From contig NC_060904.1 in the NCBI RefSeq assembly GCF_014805685.1, positions 13,333,811 to 13,397,810 on the forward strand: a DNA stretch of 64,000 nt, given 5' to 3'. A model generated the notes under the pieces. The model saw only the letters and a program-made list of their open reading frames with translations, ran no database searches and was not told the origin of the DNA. This stretch comes from Silurus meridionalis (Eukaryota; Chordata; Actinopteri; Siluriformes; Siluridae). A program made the position numbers and the translations under genes. Of the stretch, positions 44,868-64,000 are shown in pieces. The stretch's first letter is position 1; the number at the start of each line of letters is the position of its first letter.

Positions 44868-45690
44868 ACTTTCATGGACACCCCATCAGTATATTTGGCT
44901 GATTGACTTGTCCGGGGTGAAACCCTGCATTTTTTTTCCCCAATTCCTGATGAAGTAATTTCTCCTGTCTGTTTGCCACCGTGAGCAGGTCTTTACTTTC
45001 TCCATTTTGCTTCCAGAGACTTATCTTTGTAATTATTTGTGTGTTCCAGTCCAGCCTTCTAATTCTTACTGCTGACAAGAGGTTTGCCTACTGAGGCATG
45101 ACCTTCATGTTTCTAAAGTTCTTTGTTTTCTTTCTCCAAATGTACCCACGTATTTAACCAATGAGCTTGCCTGTTTGGCATCATGAGCAGATCCTTTCTT
45201 TCTCCATCACTTTGGCTGAACTTATCTTCAAGTCTTATATCTGTGTTTATTTGCATATTTCAGTCAAACCTTCTAGTTTTTACTGCAAAACCTCTCGTTT
45301 TTATCTTGTAGCAAGGCCATATATCTCTTAGTCCTTTGTTGTGTTCCTCCAAACGAGATCAAGACTTTCTCTGTACATTGGCTGAAACAATGTTTCTGTA
45401 TTTCTCCTACTGCTATCATCGAGTTACATCATCAATACAAGTTAAGTGAGCTCATTCCAGAAGCAGCTATGCAAGCCCAAGCATTGATGCAACATCCACC
45501 ATACTTAACCAGTGAGCTTTTCTGTTTGGCATCGTGAGCAGATCCTTTCTTTCTCCTTCACTTTCCTAGAGGTTTATTTTGGTTCCAGAGGCTGATCCCT
45601 TTAATTATATTCAGTCCAGCATTCTGATTCTTACTGCTGATTAGATGTTTGCATCTTGTGGCAAGGCTTAATATATTAAAAATTGTATAT
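44868..45690 (-). pseudogene. Tc1-like transposase relic with repeated segments
   Basis: On the - strand, WRKKGSAHDAKQASSLVKY and YGGCCINAWACIAASGMSSL match WRKKGTAHDPK...VKHGGGSVM.WACMAASGTGSL of Tc1 transposases. The first block occurs about three times (near 44970, 45190 and 45540), so part of the relic was duplicated. Confidence 0.62.
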
Positions 45691-46280
45691 GCTCTTTAAC
45701 TACTTTTCTTTATAGAATGTTGGAGTGTGATATCTTGTTGGTGATATCACTTTTTTTTAACATTTCTTACAATGCTTATCATCAACTGCTCTCTGGATGT
45801 CAGTGGTTTCTTTCTTTTTACCATATTTGAGTTTGTTGTGTTGATTTTGTCCGAAGCTAGTGCTGTAGAGCTCAATACAAAAACCAGAACTCGAACCTAG
45901 AGTTGAAATTCAGAGCTTTTAATTGTACAGTGCACACCTTAGCAAGAAAGAACACTGGTCAATTATGTGTTTTAATTGAAAAATGAGTGGGTTCAGCAAA
46001 ACGTGCCATGTTTTGAGCTGAGATAAATATTAAACTTTTGAGCTTAAACACATACCGCTTCGGTGTATAGCTGAAAAAATACAAATGCTGGTGGTGAGGG
46101 TAGAGTAAGCTGCCCATGCAAGAGCACAATCAAACACAAACACACACACACACATGCAGGACGAGAGCATAGACACAGACTTGAACTCCCAGCCATCCCG
46201 GATATAAGCATGAGTTTTGATTTATATATGGGTTTGTAAGAACTCAGATATTGAACATAACCTATTTGCAGGAGTCCCTC

Positions 46281-50767
<4,487 letters not shown>

Positions 50768-51200
50768 ACTCAAAGACTCGAGTCAAAACTGTAGTGCAGG
50801 TTGTGAGAAATTTCACCTCCGTCTCCTGTTACACACTGATGAACAAGACTGGAATTTATCGATGTTCAATTACACAGCTGTGGTGGCAGGAGATCGGAGT
50901 GGATCAGCAACATTGGTTACATAAAGTCTGAAGCTTTGATTAATGATATTGGCTGCAGTTTGATGTTGGATCTCGTTTTACTCCCCACTTCCCTACCCGG
51001 GTCATTACAATGCACTGCACTGATACCTCCTGGTTTTTGACAATTGCATTCAGAATTGCGTTTCAGATATACCTAGTCCAATTGTGTGTTTTATCTTGCT
51101 TTTTGTTTCCAGAAATCTCCATCTTGTTGTTTAGATTGTTGTTAGAACAAGCTGGTTATAAAATAATTCAAAACCTGTCAATAAATCGTTTTATTTCACA
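50768..51200 (+). other. rbm42: rbm42 3' UTR
   Basis: About 410 bp after the stop lies AATAAA at 51180-51185 (tcaataaatcg), the likely poly(A) signal. Beyond it the sequence turns into transposon relics, which fits a transcript end near 51200. Confidence 0.65.
51180..51185 (+). terminator. Candidate poly(A) signal of rbm42
   Basis: A canonical AATAAA, about 410 bp after the stop codon and just before repeat DNA begins. Confidence 0.6.
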
Positions 51201-51246
51201 CAGAATTTTTTATATTACTTGGCTCATTAATTGAAGGAGTCCTTGA

Positions 51247-51592
51247 GTATAAATTGGACAAAAGTATAAAGGGAAGGTTTTCATGAATTAGTGTTCTTCG
51301 TTTCAGTGAGGATAAAAGTGGGAGAAAGAGCTGCGATAGACAGACGGATAGACGGAGAAAATATAGGAAAACCTGACCTTTCCTGCCATATGTGATTCTT
51401 CTCCAAACTGTTACCACCAAGCTGGAGGCACATAATTGTATTGGACGTCATTGGATGCGGTATAATAAAATTTTGCGAAAAATCCAAACCTGTTCCAGCA
51501 TCGCAATGCCCCTGGGCACAAAGCGAGCTCCATGAAGATATGGCTTACATGGTTTGGAGAGCAAGATCTTGAGTGGCCTGCTGTAGAGGACA
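51247..51592 (+). mobile_element. Tc1-derived repeat, 5' part (copy H)
   Basis: Contains the 5' family end, the shared flank ttttcatgaattagtgttct, and the block up to ...agtggcctgctgtagagga. It then stops abruptly where a second repeat begins. Located just after the rbm42 poly(A) signal. Confidence 0.7.
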
Positions 51593-52114
51593 TTTCAAAG
51601 TTAAATATCTTACTTTTTATCTTGTTTTTTTATTTGATAAAAACCAAAATTTGGTCAAGCACGCAGCAAGCCGCCAATCAGGGTAGAGCGCGTGCTTTGT
51701 TTTGAACTTGTTTTGATTGGCACTTGGTGGTATCCACTTGGCACGAACAGGAATAAATGATGGAACAATCTCCTGAATCAAACCTTATTTGCATGATTTT
51801 ATTAAGTAGTTAAAAAGGAAGTTTGGGATCATGATCATTTTTATAGATAATCAGTTTTTGAGTAATATCCTTCTATTAATAAATCTGTGCGCTAAGAGTA
51901 ACAGAATCTTTCCACATAAACTGAGACGATTAAGTGAAAGTCTTGACAAAAATGATAATCGGAACATTATAGCCATAATAAAATCATAGTATTTTGGATG
52001 CTTGAGTACATTTGAAGGCAAATACTTTAGTACTTTTACTCAAGGGAAAGTTTAAAGGGAATAATATAACTCCATTTTAACTCAAATACACGGTTTGTGT
52101 ACTTCGTCCACCAT
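51592..52114 (+). mobile_element. Truncated second copy of the 1.28-kb TIR element
   Basis: Shares catttcaaagt(t/c)aaatatc, cacgcagcaa, gttttgaacttgttttg and cttggtggtatc with the 53.7-55.0 kb element, and ends near gtacttcgtccaccattg. The left TIR is missing, cut off by Tc1 copy H. Confidence 0.65.
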
Positions 52115-52522
52115 TGATTATTTATTTTTTAGAACGGAAGAAATGAGATTATGGTCAAGGTCAATACCTATTTAACATATAAATCAGACTCAAGATGGAT
52201 ATTTGTAGCAGTGACCAGATACAGATAATAGACACCAGATCGCTTATGCTGACACGGTTTTTTTGGCCAGATGGGAGAAAACCAGAGAACCCTGAGGAAA
52301 CCCGAATGCCTGGAGTTGATACAGTTGATACGTGATATGATACATGCCACGATACAGGGCGTGGAGTAGAAGATAGTGAGAAATGAGTTTCAAATAAAAA
52401 ATAAAAAAAAACACTTGGAAAGGTAGAATTCGAGAAAGAAGATTCTTCTCTAACGATATTGTGATCATTCTTAAATATTCCAGTAGGAGGCGCACCGACA
52501 TTGGAATTTTTGTTTTGGGTAA

Positions 52523-52553
<31 letters not shown>

Positions 52554-53000
52554 GTCTACTTACTAAGGTACATACTTCTTTGCCTTTTTTTTTTTTTTTT
52601 TTTTTTTAAATACAGGAAACGCTAACCGAAAATAAATAGTTAGTAAATGGTTCCTCAGAAACAAAATTGTTTGGTTCCCTGTCAGACCTGCTTCAAATAT
52701 GATCATGTGTCTTGAAAAAGCCTCATTTCCTAATTTCAGACTGAGAGTCCACTTGAGCAGTGGCATGAAGCGAGTTTTGACGGCTGCTACCGAGCACAAC
52801 GAAAACACCCCGTAGTGTCCAGGATGCAGAGAAGAGGGACTGGTAGGATTTCTATCACAGCTCTGTGATTTTTTTATACTCAACATTTCATATTGTACTT
52901 CTATGTTCAATCTTTTGTATTTCCTATTTGTTAGGTTTGCACAGGAAGGCTGAAGTTTTGCATTTTTATTTATTTTTTCAAACTATGACTCGTATCTATC
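52115..53000. other. Intergenic, no gene seen
   Basis: Contains two poly-T runs (about 52520-52548 and 52587-52607) and a GTCT tract at 53009-53039 at its end. No coding or repeat family was recognised. Confidence 0.45.
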
Positions 53001-53003
53001 CAA

Positions 53004-53039
<36 letters not shown>

Positions 53040-53210
53040 TATATTTTTTTACATGAGCAGCCAGAACACTTATAACTTTATTATATTCTTTCTGAAATGT
53101 TGACTTAGTTGTAAAAAAAATATACATGTCCAAGTGTTTCACTTTTAGAAAATAGAGAAGCGATGATATGAAGTTGTCTGTCTGACCACAAATGTGTGTG
53201 TTGTATTTAT

Positions 53211-53348
<138 letters not shown>

Positions 53349-53349
53349 A

Positions 53350-53712
53350 CACATTACCCATCCCATTACCCATTCCATATTTAGTCCCCATTTCCTGTTA
53401 TAAAAATCTCCACTCTTCTGAGAAGATGTTCCACCACATTTTCGTGTGCTTGTGGAGATTTTTGTTCATTTAGCCACGAGGGTATTAGTAAAGTCAGGTC
53501 ATGATGTAGGTTGAGGAATCCTTGGATTCAGTCAGCGTTCCAATAAATCCCAGAGGTGTTCAGTGGGATTAAGGGTCAGTGCTCAATTGCAGGCCACTCA
53601 AGATTTCTGGAACAGGTTTGGGTCTCCTAGATCAAGTAAATGGAGAATTTTATACTACCACAGCCAAAGTCTTCCTTATACAATTGTGTACCTTTGGGGA
53701 AGAATCACAATA
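53350..53712 (-). mobile_element. Tc1-derived repeat, copy I (reverse)
   Basis: Follows a (CA)(TA)(GT) microsatellite and runs in reverse through the family's tail and the NLFQ-type block. It adjoins a TIR element that begins at 53717. Confidence 0.68.
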
Positions 53713-53716
53713 GCAG

Positions 53717-54994
53717 TGGTGGACGGTAACGAAGTAAATGTATTCGTTACTGTGCATAAGAAGCTTTTTCGAGTATCTGTTCTTTACTGAAGTATTTCCA
53801 TTTGGTAAGACTTTTACTACATTTCAAAGTCAAATATCTTTCTACTTAACTGCATTTTGCTAAATCAGTCGTTCCTTATTTTTATGACTCGATAAAAACG
53901 TAACTAGTCAAACACGCAGCAAACTACCAATCAGGGTCAAGCGCCAGCTCTGTTTTGAACTTGTTTTGTCTGGCACTTGGTGGTATCTACTTATCTCCAA
54001 CATACAGTCCAGCATCAGTTCAACAGCATGCAGAACATTTCAAGAGAAATAAATGACACCACGACACCCGTGGCCTTGTTTGCATGATTCTTTTTATAAA
54101 GTAGTTTTTAGAAGGTTTTGGGCTCATGATAAATTTAATAGATATAAATCAGTGTTTGGCTCATTAATATCATTCTTTTTTTTTTCAGATCAGAAATGAA
54201 ATTCTCAAAACTACTTGTTCAACCTCCAGATCATTTAGTCACTTGTGCTCATCATAAGCAAATTTCTTGTTGATTTAATCAAATTGCGAACGATTTGGTA
54301 CAATTTATTTAATGTCTGCTGTTTCCTTCAATATCAGTTGTTTTTGTCATGTTGATCAAAATATATTATACTGGTTTCACCTCAATCGTCTTAACCCCCC
54401 AAAACATCTGGGCATCAGTTTATTGCATAAGTGATTGAATGCAAAATGGTTAAACCAGTGGTCAGAATCTCTAATCTAAAATTTCTATTAAACTTTTTTT
54501 TTTGTGTAATTGTGACTTATAAATTGTGCAGATGAATCTTGAATGTCACTGATGAAGGAGAGTGTATGGCATCAGATCAGCCAATAATCAACTACTTCTC
54601 TAAAACAGGTCAAAGGTGAATCTTGTGAACCTTCGATTGGAGAGTGTATACAGAACAAAACATAGAATTATAAATTCTGAAAATGGATAAACAACTAAGA
54701 AACGAAAAAACACTTTATAGTACAGTAAAAGCATGAATCCTGTCCGGTCTCTTACAATCAAATATGCAATTGAATAAATACATTGTGCACATTGTTTTGA
54801 GAAATGCACTTACTGATTTGCAAATATTAAGGATGATTCGAGTAATGCTCCAAAGCAACTGGGAAAAAATTTAATAGGTGTTAAGGTGTGCTTAGAGTAA
54901 CATTAGTCTGTTCACATAGACTTAGTTGGTTAAGCAAAAGTCTTGTGACAAAAAAAATCCTAATAGGAACTACATGTACTTTGGCCACCACTGA
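53717..54994. mobile_element. 1.28-kb non-autonomous TIR element
   Basis: The left end CAGTGGTGGACGGTAACGAA is matched at the right by the complement of CAGTGGTGGCCAAAGTACAT, so the outer 9-10 bases are shared. No transposase was seen. I find no perfect target duplication. The superfamily is unknown; hAT-like ends are one option. Confidence 0.6.
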
Positions 54995-55028
54995 TGTCTA
55001 GCAAATAGTGTATTACTGGGACAACTGT

Positions 55029-55690
55029 AAATAATTAAGTCAAAGGCATGACTTAGTAAAGAGATCATTAAGTGATCTAAATAGCCACAACTTACAATCT
55101 CTATACTAAGTCACGCCTTTGACTTAATTATCTCATTCCCAATACCCATGACATGCCCCTGGCTTTACTTTGTTCCCTCTTCATACTAAGTCATGCTCCA
55201 TCCTTAATTATCTCATACTGTCTCCATACTAAGTCATGCCTCTGACTTAATGATCACCTTCCCAATACTTTCGAAGTCATGGCTGTGACTAAATTATCTC
55301 ATTCCCACTCCATACTAAATCATTCCTCTAATTAAACGATCTCTTTCCCAATTCATACTAAGTCATGCTTCGGACTTAATGATCTCGTTTCCACTCTATA
55401 CTAAGTCCAGGCCGTGTCTAAATGATCTAATTCATCCTCCATATGAAGTCATTTCTCTGACTTATCTTGTTTTCTCTCCATAGTAATGCCTAGTGACTAT
55501 TATCTCGTTCCCATTCTTTACTAAGTCATGTCTCTGACTGAATGATCTCGCTCCCACTAGCAGAATGTGCCTATGAAGTGGTGGTCATGACTTCATTATC
55601 TTGTTTCTACGTGTTCAAGAAGTGCTCATGTAATTATCTCGTTTTGTGTGTTCAAAGTCTTGCCTAAGAATTAATGATCTCGTATCTAAC
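55029..55690 (+). repeat. Minisatellite (AAGTCATGCC..GACTTAATGATCTC)
   Basis: About 11 diverged tandem units of roughly 48-60 bp, each like actaagtcatgcctctgact then taatgatctcattcccactc. The first unit is inverted (55032-55058) relative to the next (55104-55130). The array ends at the CpG-rich segment. Confidence 0.85.
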
Positions 55691-56213
55691 GGTTACCAAG
55701 GTGTACCATTCATTATGATGATGATTGATGAACGAGTCGTGTATATGAGTGTGAAGTCTCCAAAATGCCGACCACCAGTGAGCACACATCCTCCGCCCCG
55801 CGCTGAGAGGCGCGCGCCTGGATTCCTTTTGTCCGACTGGGCACTTCAAGGAACGATCCATTTTGGAAAACAAAGGGGGGGGACTACGTTTTTTTCGAAA
55901 ATTGGATTAAACGCGCGCTCTTAGTTATTCCCCAATAAACCGGTTTGAAGCATGTTGTCAATGGTGTTGGTTTGTTTTGTGTGTGCGTGTGCGTGTGTCA
56001 TTTGCGCCATCGTGATACACCAGGATTCCCGCCGCGTGCGACTCCCACTGGAGGCTTTCTTGGCGTGGTCTAACAGACACCCCCCCCCTCCTTTCCTCAG
56101 CTTTCCCGTGATTGGTTCGCGTGTTTAGACGCGAAGGATGAGAGCGCTGAGAGCGGCGGTTCGCATGCGGGCTATGAGACGTGCGCTGTAACCATGCAAT
56201 CACCGCGGGGAAA

Positions 56214-56318
56214 ATGGCGAATCGTGCACTGAGATCGGCGTGTGACGATACGGCGGCTTGGGATTGTTTAAGGGACGTGCTGGAGCTCGAGAAGACCACC
56301 ATGCTGTCTGCACACTGA
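56214..56318 (+). CDS. Small upstream ORF candidate, 34 aa
   Basis: ATG in aaaATGGCG, reading MANRALRSACDDTAAWDCLR then DVLELEKTTMLSAH and TGA. It lies in the CpG-rich segment before the candidate first coding exon, so it may be an upstream ORF. It has no homology I recognise and may be chance. Confidence 0.2.
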   Translation: MANRALRSACDDTAAWDCLRDVLELEKTTMLSAH

Positions 56319-56422
56319 AGCAGGCGGTTCTCTTGTTCTCTCTTGTCTCCTCCTTCCTCTGGGTCTCGGATCGGCCGCTTCGTCTTAGGACACATCAAGG
56401 ATGTAAAGCAAAACTTCGATTC

Positions 56423-56539
56423 ATGTCTTCAGGTAAAGAAGGGGCTTCGCGATCGTACCCAGGACCCTTACCTACAGACAAACGCGTTGATTTGGAGGTC
56501 CTCGGCTTGCAGCTCTCCGATAAGGATCCAGGAATGGTG
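56423..56539 (+). CDS. Candidate first coding exon of an unknown gene
   Basis: ATG at 56423 opens 39 codons, MSSGKEGASRSYPGPLPTDK then RVDLEVLGLQLSDKDPGMV, ending exactly in phase 0 at a consensus donor GTG|gtaagt. It sits in a CpG-rich segment, as first exons do. I do not recognise the protein and find no second exon downstream within the window. An alternative donor CAG|gtaaag at 56431/56432 would make it 5' UTR instead. Confidence 0.35.
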
Positions 56540-56878
56540 GTAAGTGTGTTGGTCTTCTTCTTCGCCTCTCCTATGGATTGTTAATATGCAGCGGGTTACA
56601 CGTGACCGAGTGCTGGGACGAGCGAGTGGTCTTCAAGAGATCCTTCAACTTGACATCTGTGCAAACGAGTTCTCTGATCTAACCTGGTTAGCTTCTGTCC
56701 TAGGTATTGTGTCCGCCAAGACAGTGTTTGGTTTGTTGGTGGTGGTGGTGGTGCCAGCTCACCATTGTAGACCATGTATCTTGCAACCTGGGGGGTTTAT
56801 TGTCTGTATCTGATGCTCAACACAAAGCCTAGGTGATGGTCTTGGAGCCCCTCCCTTTATTACATAGTGAGCGTGTGG

Positions 56879-56880
<2 letters not shown>

Positions 56881-56936
<56 letters not shown>
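56881..56936. repeat. (GT)n microsatellite
   Basis: About 28 GT units. Confidence 0.97.
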
Positions 56937-56937
<1 letters not shown>

Positions 56938-56939
56938 GG

Positions 56940-57660
56940 TGGACTGATGAAACACATGCTCCCATTGTTTTGATTCCCCTTCCCCATCCTGTGGAATAAT
57001 GACACCTCTAGACACAATGTATAAAACCAGCACACCACCATCTTGAAGATATAAGATATAATATGACAGTATTATTTGGTCATCGCGGGTTTGGATGCAC
57101 GCCCGAGGTGCACTGATCTGAGAAACGCCAGAAGGATGTTTGCTCAGTGATGTGGATCTACCAGTTCCACTGGATATAAACTACTATGGAAAGTCAGATG
57201 TCCAGGAGAAGTACACAAACATGCAAATCACCAGCTCTATTTGGACAACCATCCTTGTTAAAGGTACTGATGTATTTCCGATCCAAGAAATCCTGTACAA
57301 TAGAAAATGCTCTCATTATGCACTCTTCGCTTTTCTCCACGTTTACCTAGTTCACCTGGTTACCTTCAAGTTTGTTTAGCTCCGACGGCATCGTATCGGT
57401 TTATAATCGCACACACTTTCAGGCCTCCTAAGGACGTGTCCTGTGCTGCCATGGTGTCAGCGGTAGGCAACCGAGGTGTTTAATTACCCACACAGCATCA
57501 TGGTTCTGTTAAAACCGGCAGCACGGATTTGTAGATCGTCTCAGGTGATGTCTGCCAACGAGACACAAAGCTATTTTGAGTGCTTTGGTTCCATTATCCT
57601 AAATCCAACCATCATTCGAGGATCAATATAGCAGATGGCCTGCTTCTGTACCTTAGTGTG

Positions 57661-57696
<36 letters not shown>

Positions 57697-58839
57697 TCCT
57701 CATTTATGTGGATGTTTTAAAAAAAAAAAAAATAATTAGAAAAGCAGCCTTTTCACAAACAACTTGTGTTTCCCAATGCACACAATGTGTTGTGTTTTTA
57801 TAGCTGCCTGGTGATAATTAGGCTAATTGGGGACCAGTCACTCCTAGGGCCTTGGTTGCAAATGAGGACCGGTCCTCTTTAATTTAGTGAGCCCCTCTCA
57901 TGCTCTGTCAATATTTGAGAAGCTCGGTACCCACTCTCTTGGACACACTCAACCACGCTTGTATGCCTTCAGAATATAGCCTGCGTGAGTCAGAAACGTG
58001 CGTTATGTAACATCTCGTCTTTTCGTTATCCGTTGCCGCTCGGGTTGTCGCATGTACATAAAGAAGCCCTGAATGCTGAACGATGTGCAAGAATGCGAGT
58101 GAGCAGAGATGCATGGGCCAATAATATACTTTCCATCCCTCATTGTTTTTGGTTACATGCACGGGCATTTCTACGAAGTCATTTTCTCCTAATTGCTTTT
58201 ATTTTTTTCTTTACACCAAGTCATGATCTATCTGTCTGACTTCATAATAAATGGCAGCTGTTGGTTAAGTGTTCGACCATGAAGGTGCAGGATCTTCTTT
58301 TTTAATCTTCTTAATTACTTAAAGCACAAGGTGCCATTACTTTATCATAAAGTATAAACGTAAATGATGGCCACCACACCGACTAAGTAACCGAAGACTA
58401 CTAGTTGGCTGGAACTATGTTTTCTGACCTTTCTTCACGCCCACTTCACGACTAGCATATTTAATAATACCCATTATACACAAGCGTTGTTTAATTCTGC
58501 TTTCTAAATGGTCTGATTTTCAAATATAAGGACTTTCCAGCTGTTCTAACACATTAACAACAAGGGCAATTATTATAAATTCAAAGAAGGAGTCTAAAGT
58601 GTTGGCGCTTTCTAATTACAAATATTCTCTCTAAGGGAAGAAGAGACTCAGATTGCTTTGTCTTATTTACCATGAGATGGGAAGAAGAGGCACTGGTTGA
58701 AGAATTGCAAGTTCTGCAACTGTAAATGACAAAGATGTGAGGTTCCTTAGTAGACGCGAGTTACACACTTGTAATTCATAGGAAAACCTGCTCCAGGGTG
58801 GTAACAGCCATCATGGCCCTCTATTTCTTCAATGTAAAT
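56940..58839. other. Intergenic or intronic, no gene seen
   Basis: Only short random ORFs and a (TA)n at 57665-57693. If the exon at 56.4 kb is real this would be its first intron. Confidence 0.4.
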
Positions 58840-59050
58840 GGAAGTGGTAGCTCAGTGATTAAGGCTATGGATTACTGATCGGAAGGTCGGGGTGTTTAAG
58901 TCCTTGCACTCCCAAGCTGTCTCTGTGTGCGCCCTTGTGCAAGGCCCTTAACCCTTTGCTCTAGGGGTGCTGTATCATGGCTGACCCTGTGCTATGACCC
59001 CAGCTTTAGTGTGCTTCGACGTATATGTGACGAATAGAAACATGTAATTT
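58840..59050 (+). repeat. tRNA-derived SINE 5
   Basis: ggaagtggtagctcagtgat with a B-box-like segment and the aaggcccttaaccctttgct body, ending gtatatgtgacgaat. Related to copies 1-4 but with a different tail. Confidence 0.72.
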
Positions 59051-63100
<4,050 letters not shown>

Positions 63101-63299
63101 ACATTTTTGCTCCTTCCTGATTGTGAAAAGATGGTCTGTCCTCTGTGCACACTAAAGAATCCCACTAGAAAATGTTCTTGTGAGCGGCCAATGTGTGCAG
63201 TGGTGCAGCAGGTGGTGGGATTCAGGATCGAATTCCTGTACTGTAGCTACAGAATCAAAGTGTGTCTCATCACTGTGAGGCTCATGACCTTTTACTAGC

Positions 63300-63780
63300 A
63301 CACCAACCAAAACCTTGTAGTTCCAAATTGAAAAAGGACAAGTTTTGGTCTTTATTTGGTTGTTAAATCTCAGCCGGGCAACTATGAACGTCCTTTCTGA
63401 TGGTGTCTTCTGCTGTTCGCTGGATCTCCGCAACGGTGCCAAACGGCGACCCCAGTGTTGGATCTTAAACTTCTGGAAGAAGGCGAACTCTGCCATAGCC
63501 AAATCAGGCGAGTAGGTCGGGTACAGAAGCGAGATCTTGTTGTTGAGATCGGCGAGAAACTCGCATGTGTGGAGAGCTCGGTGACCGATTGCGCATGGGC
63601 TCAGAATAGCAGAAGTGGTAACGCATGTGGCCGGATTAGCACCAACAACGAAATGAAACAACTTTTCTCCAGGACCTCCGGTGCTACATGAACAGCATAG
63701 CGCTTCATTTGCGGTCTCCGTGCATGCAAATGGAGGTTGAGGTGTATGCAGAAAGGTTTGGGCTCATCTGTTAGGATATA
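63300..63780 (-). pseudogene. Mariner-family transposase relic near right edge
   Basis: A - strand frame contains HTCEFLADLNNKISLLYPTY then SPDLAMAEFAFFQKFKIQHW and GRRLAPLRR, matching the mariner ...REFLA...P.YSPDLAP.DFFLFPKLK..L.GRRF block. It is related to the 11-kb relic: both share gagaaactcgcatgtg(t/a)ggagagctc. Truncated and without an intact catalytic core. Confidence 0.75.
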
Positions 63781-64000
63781 AAAGATGGTACTTCAAGACA
63801 GTTCACAATAATGTCTCTTCTGCTTGGGTGCCTTGTCTGTTGTTCTTTTGTTCTGTTTCTGGGGGAGACCAGGACACCAACCGGTGGTTGGCGGGGGGTA
63901 ATAATGGCTCACTCCAGTTTAATTAGAGACTGTAGCACTGATGGGTTTTTGTAAAACGATTGTCATGTCAAACTTGTTTTATTCATTGTTTGTTACGGTC

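Larger units (their letters stand above)
55780..56560 (+). promoter_or_regulatory. CpG-rich segment, candidate promoter
   Basis: CpG dinucleotides are frequent here (for example ccgccccgcgctgagaggcg, gcggcggttcgcatgcgg, atcaccgcggggaaaatg) in an otherwise CpG-poor window. It covers the candidate first exon at 56423-56539. Confidence 0.5.

Noticed and set aside
55940..56400. 146-aa - strand ORF in the CpG-rich segment
   Set aside because: GC-rich chance ORF opposite the candidate first exon; no domain or splice signals on that strand.

Overview
The window looks like nuclear DNA of a ray-finned fish. The reasons are vertebrate genes with GT-AG introns, very dense (CA)n, (TA)n and (GA)n microsatellites, tRNA-derived SINEs, and many decayed Tc1/mariner, Tigger and hAT transposons. 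I see no bacterial, plasmid or viral gene organisation. A catfish or other otophysan fish would fit, but the sequence alone does not prove it.

Two genes are well supported, both on the + strand. (1) Positions 1851-35672 hold the last 14 coding exons of an integrin alpha chain, best matched to integrin alpha-8 (itga8). They encode 478 residues: the end of the thigh domain, calf-1, calf-2, a furin-type RRRR cleavage site, the transmembrane helix and a CGFFDR-type tail. The 5' part of the gene lies before the window. (2) Positions 46281-50767 hold rbm42, complete in ten coding exons (415 aa): an N-terminal conserved motif, a proline-rich middle and a C-terminal RRM. A candidate third gene start lies at 56.2-56.54 kb: a CpG-rich segment with a 39-codon ORF ending exactly at a GTAAGT donor. 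Its identity is unknown.

The space between the two genes (35.7-46.2 kb) is a transposon graveyard. A Tigger/pogo element (about 38836-43235) carries a frameshifted transposase on the - strand. A small TIR element (42473-43194) is inserted in it, and so is a hAT fragment (about 39431-40260) that split a palindrome. Tc1 relics lie on its right side. Introns and the 3' half hold at least eight copies of one Tc1-derived repeat, two mariner relics, five SINEs, five copies of another short retroposon-like repeat, a 607-bp MITE with perfect 23-bp TIRs, and a 1.28-kb TIR element.

The 52-64 kb part is mostly gene-free as far as I can read. It contains a 0.66-kb tandem repeat ending at the CpG-rich segment, several long microsatellites and a mariner relic near the right edge.

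The two genes have no evident functional link: one is a cell-surface receptor for RGD-type matrix ligands, the other a nuclear and stress-granule RNA-binding protein. I found no clearly new biological system. The most unusual structures are the nested transposon and palindrome at 38.8-43.2 kb, the hairpin-fronted minisatellite at 55.0-55.7 kb, and the use of microsatellite DNA as splice signals in the integrin gene.
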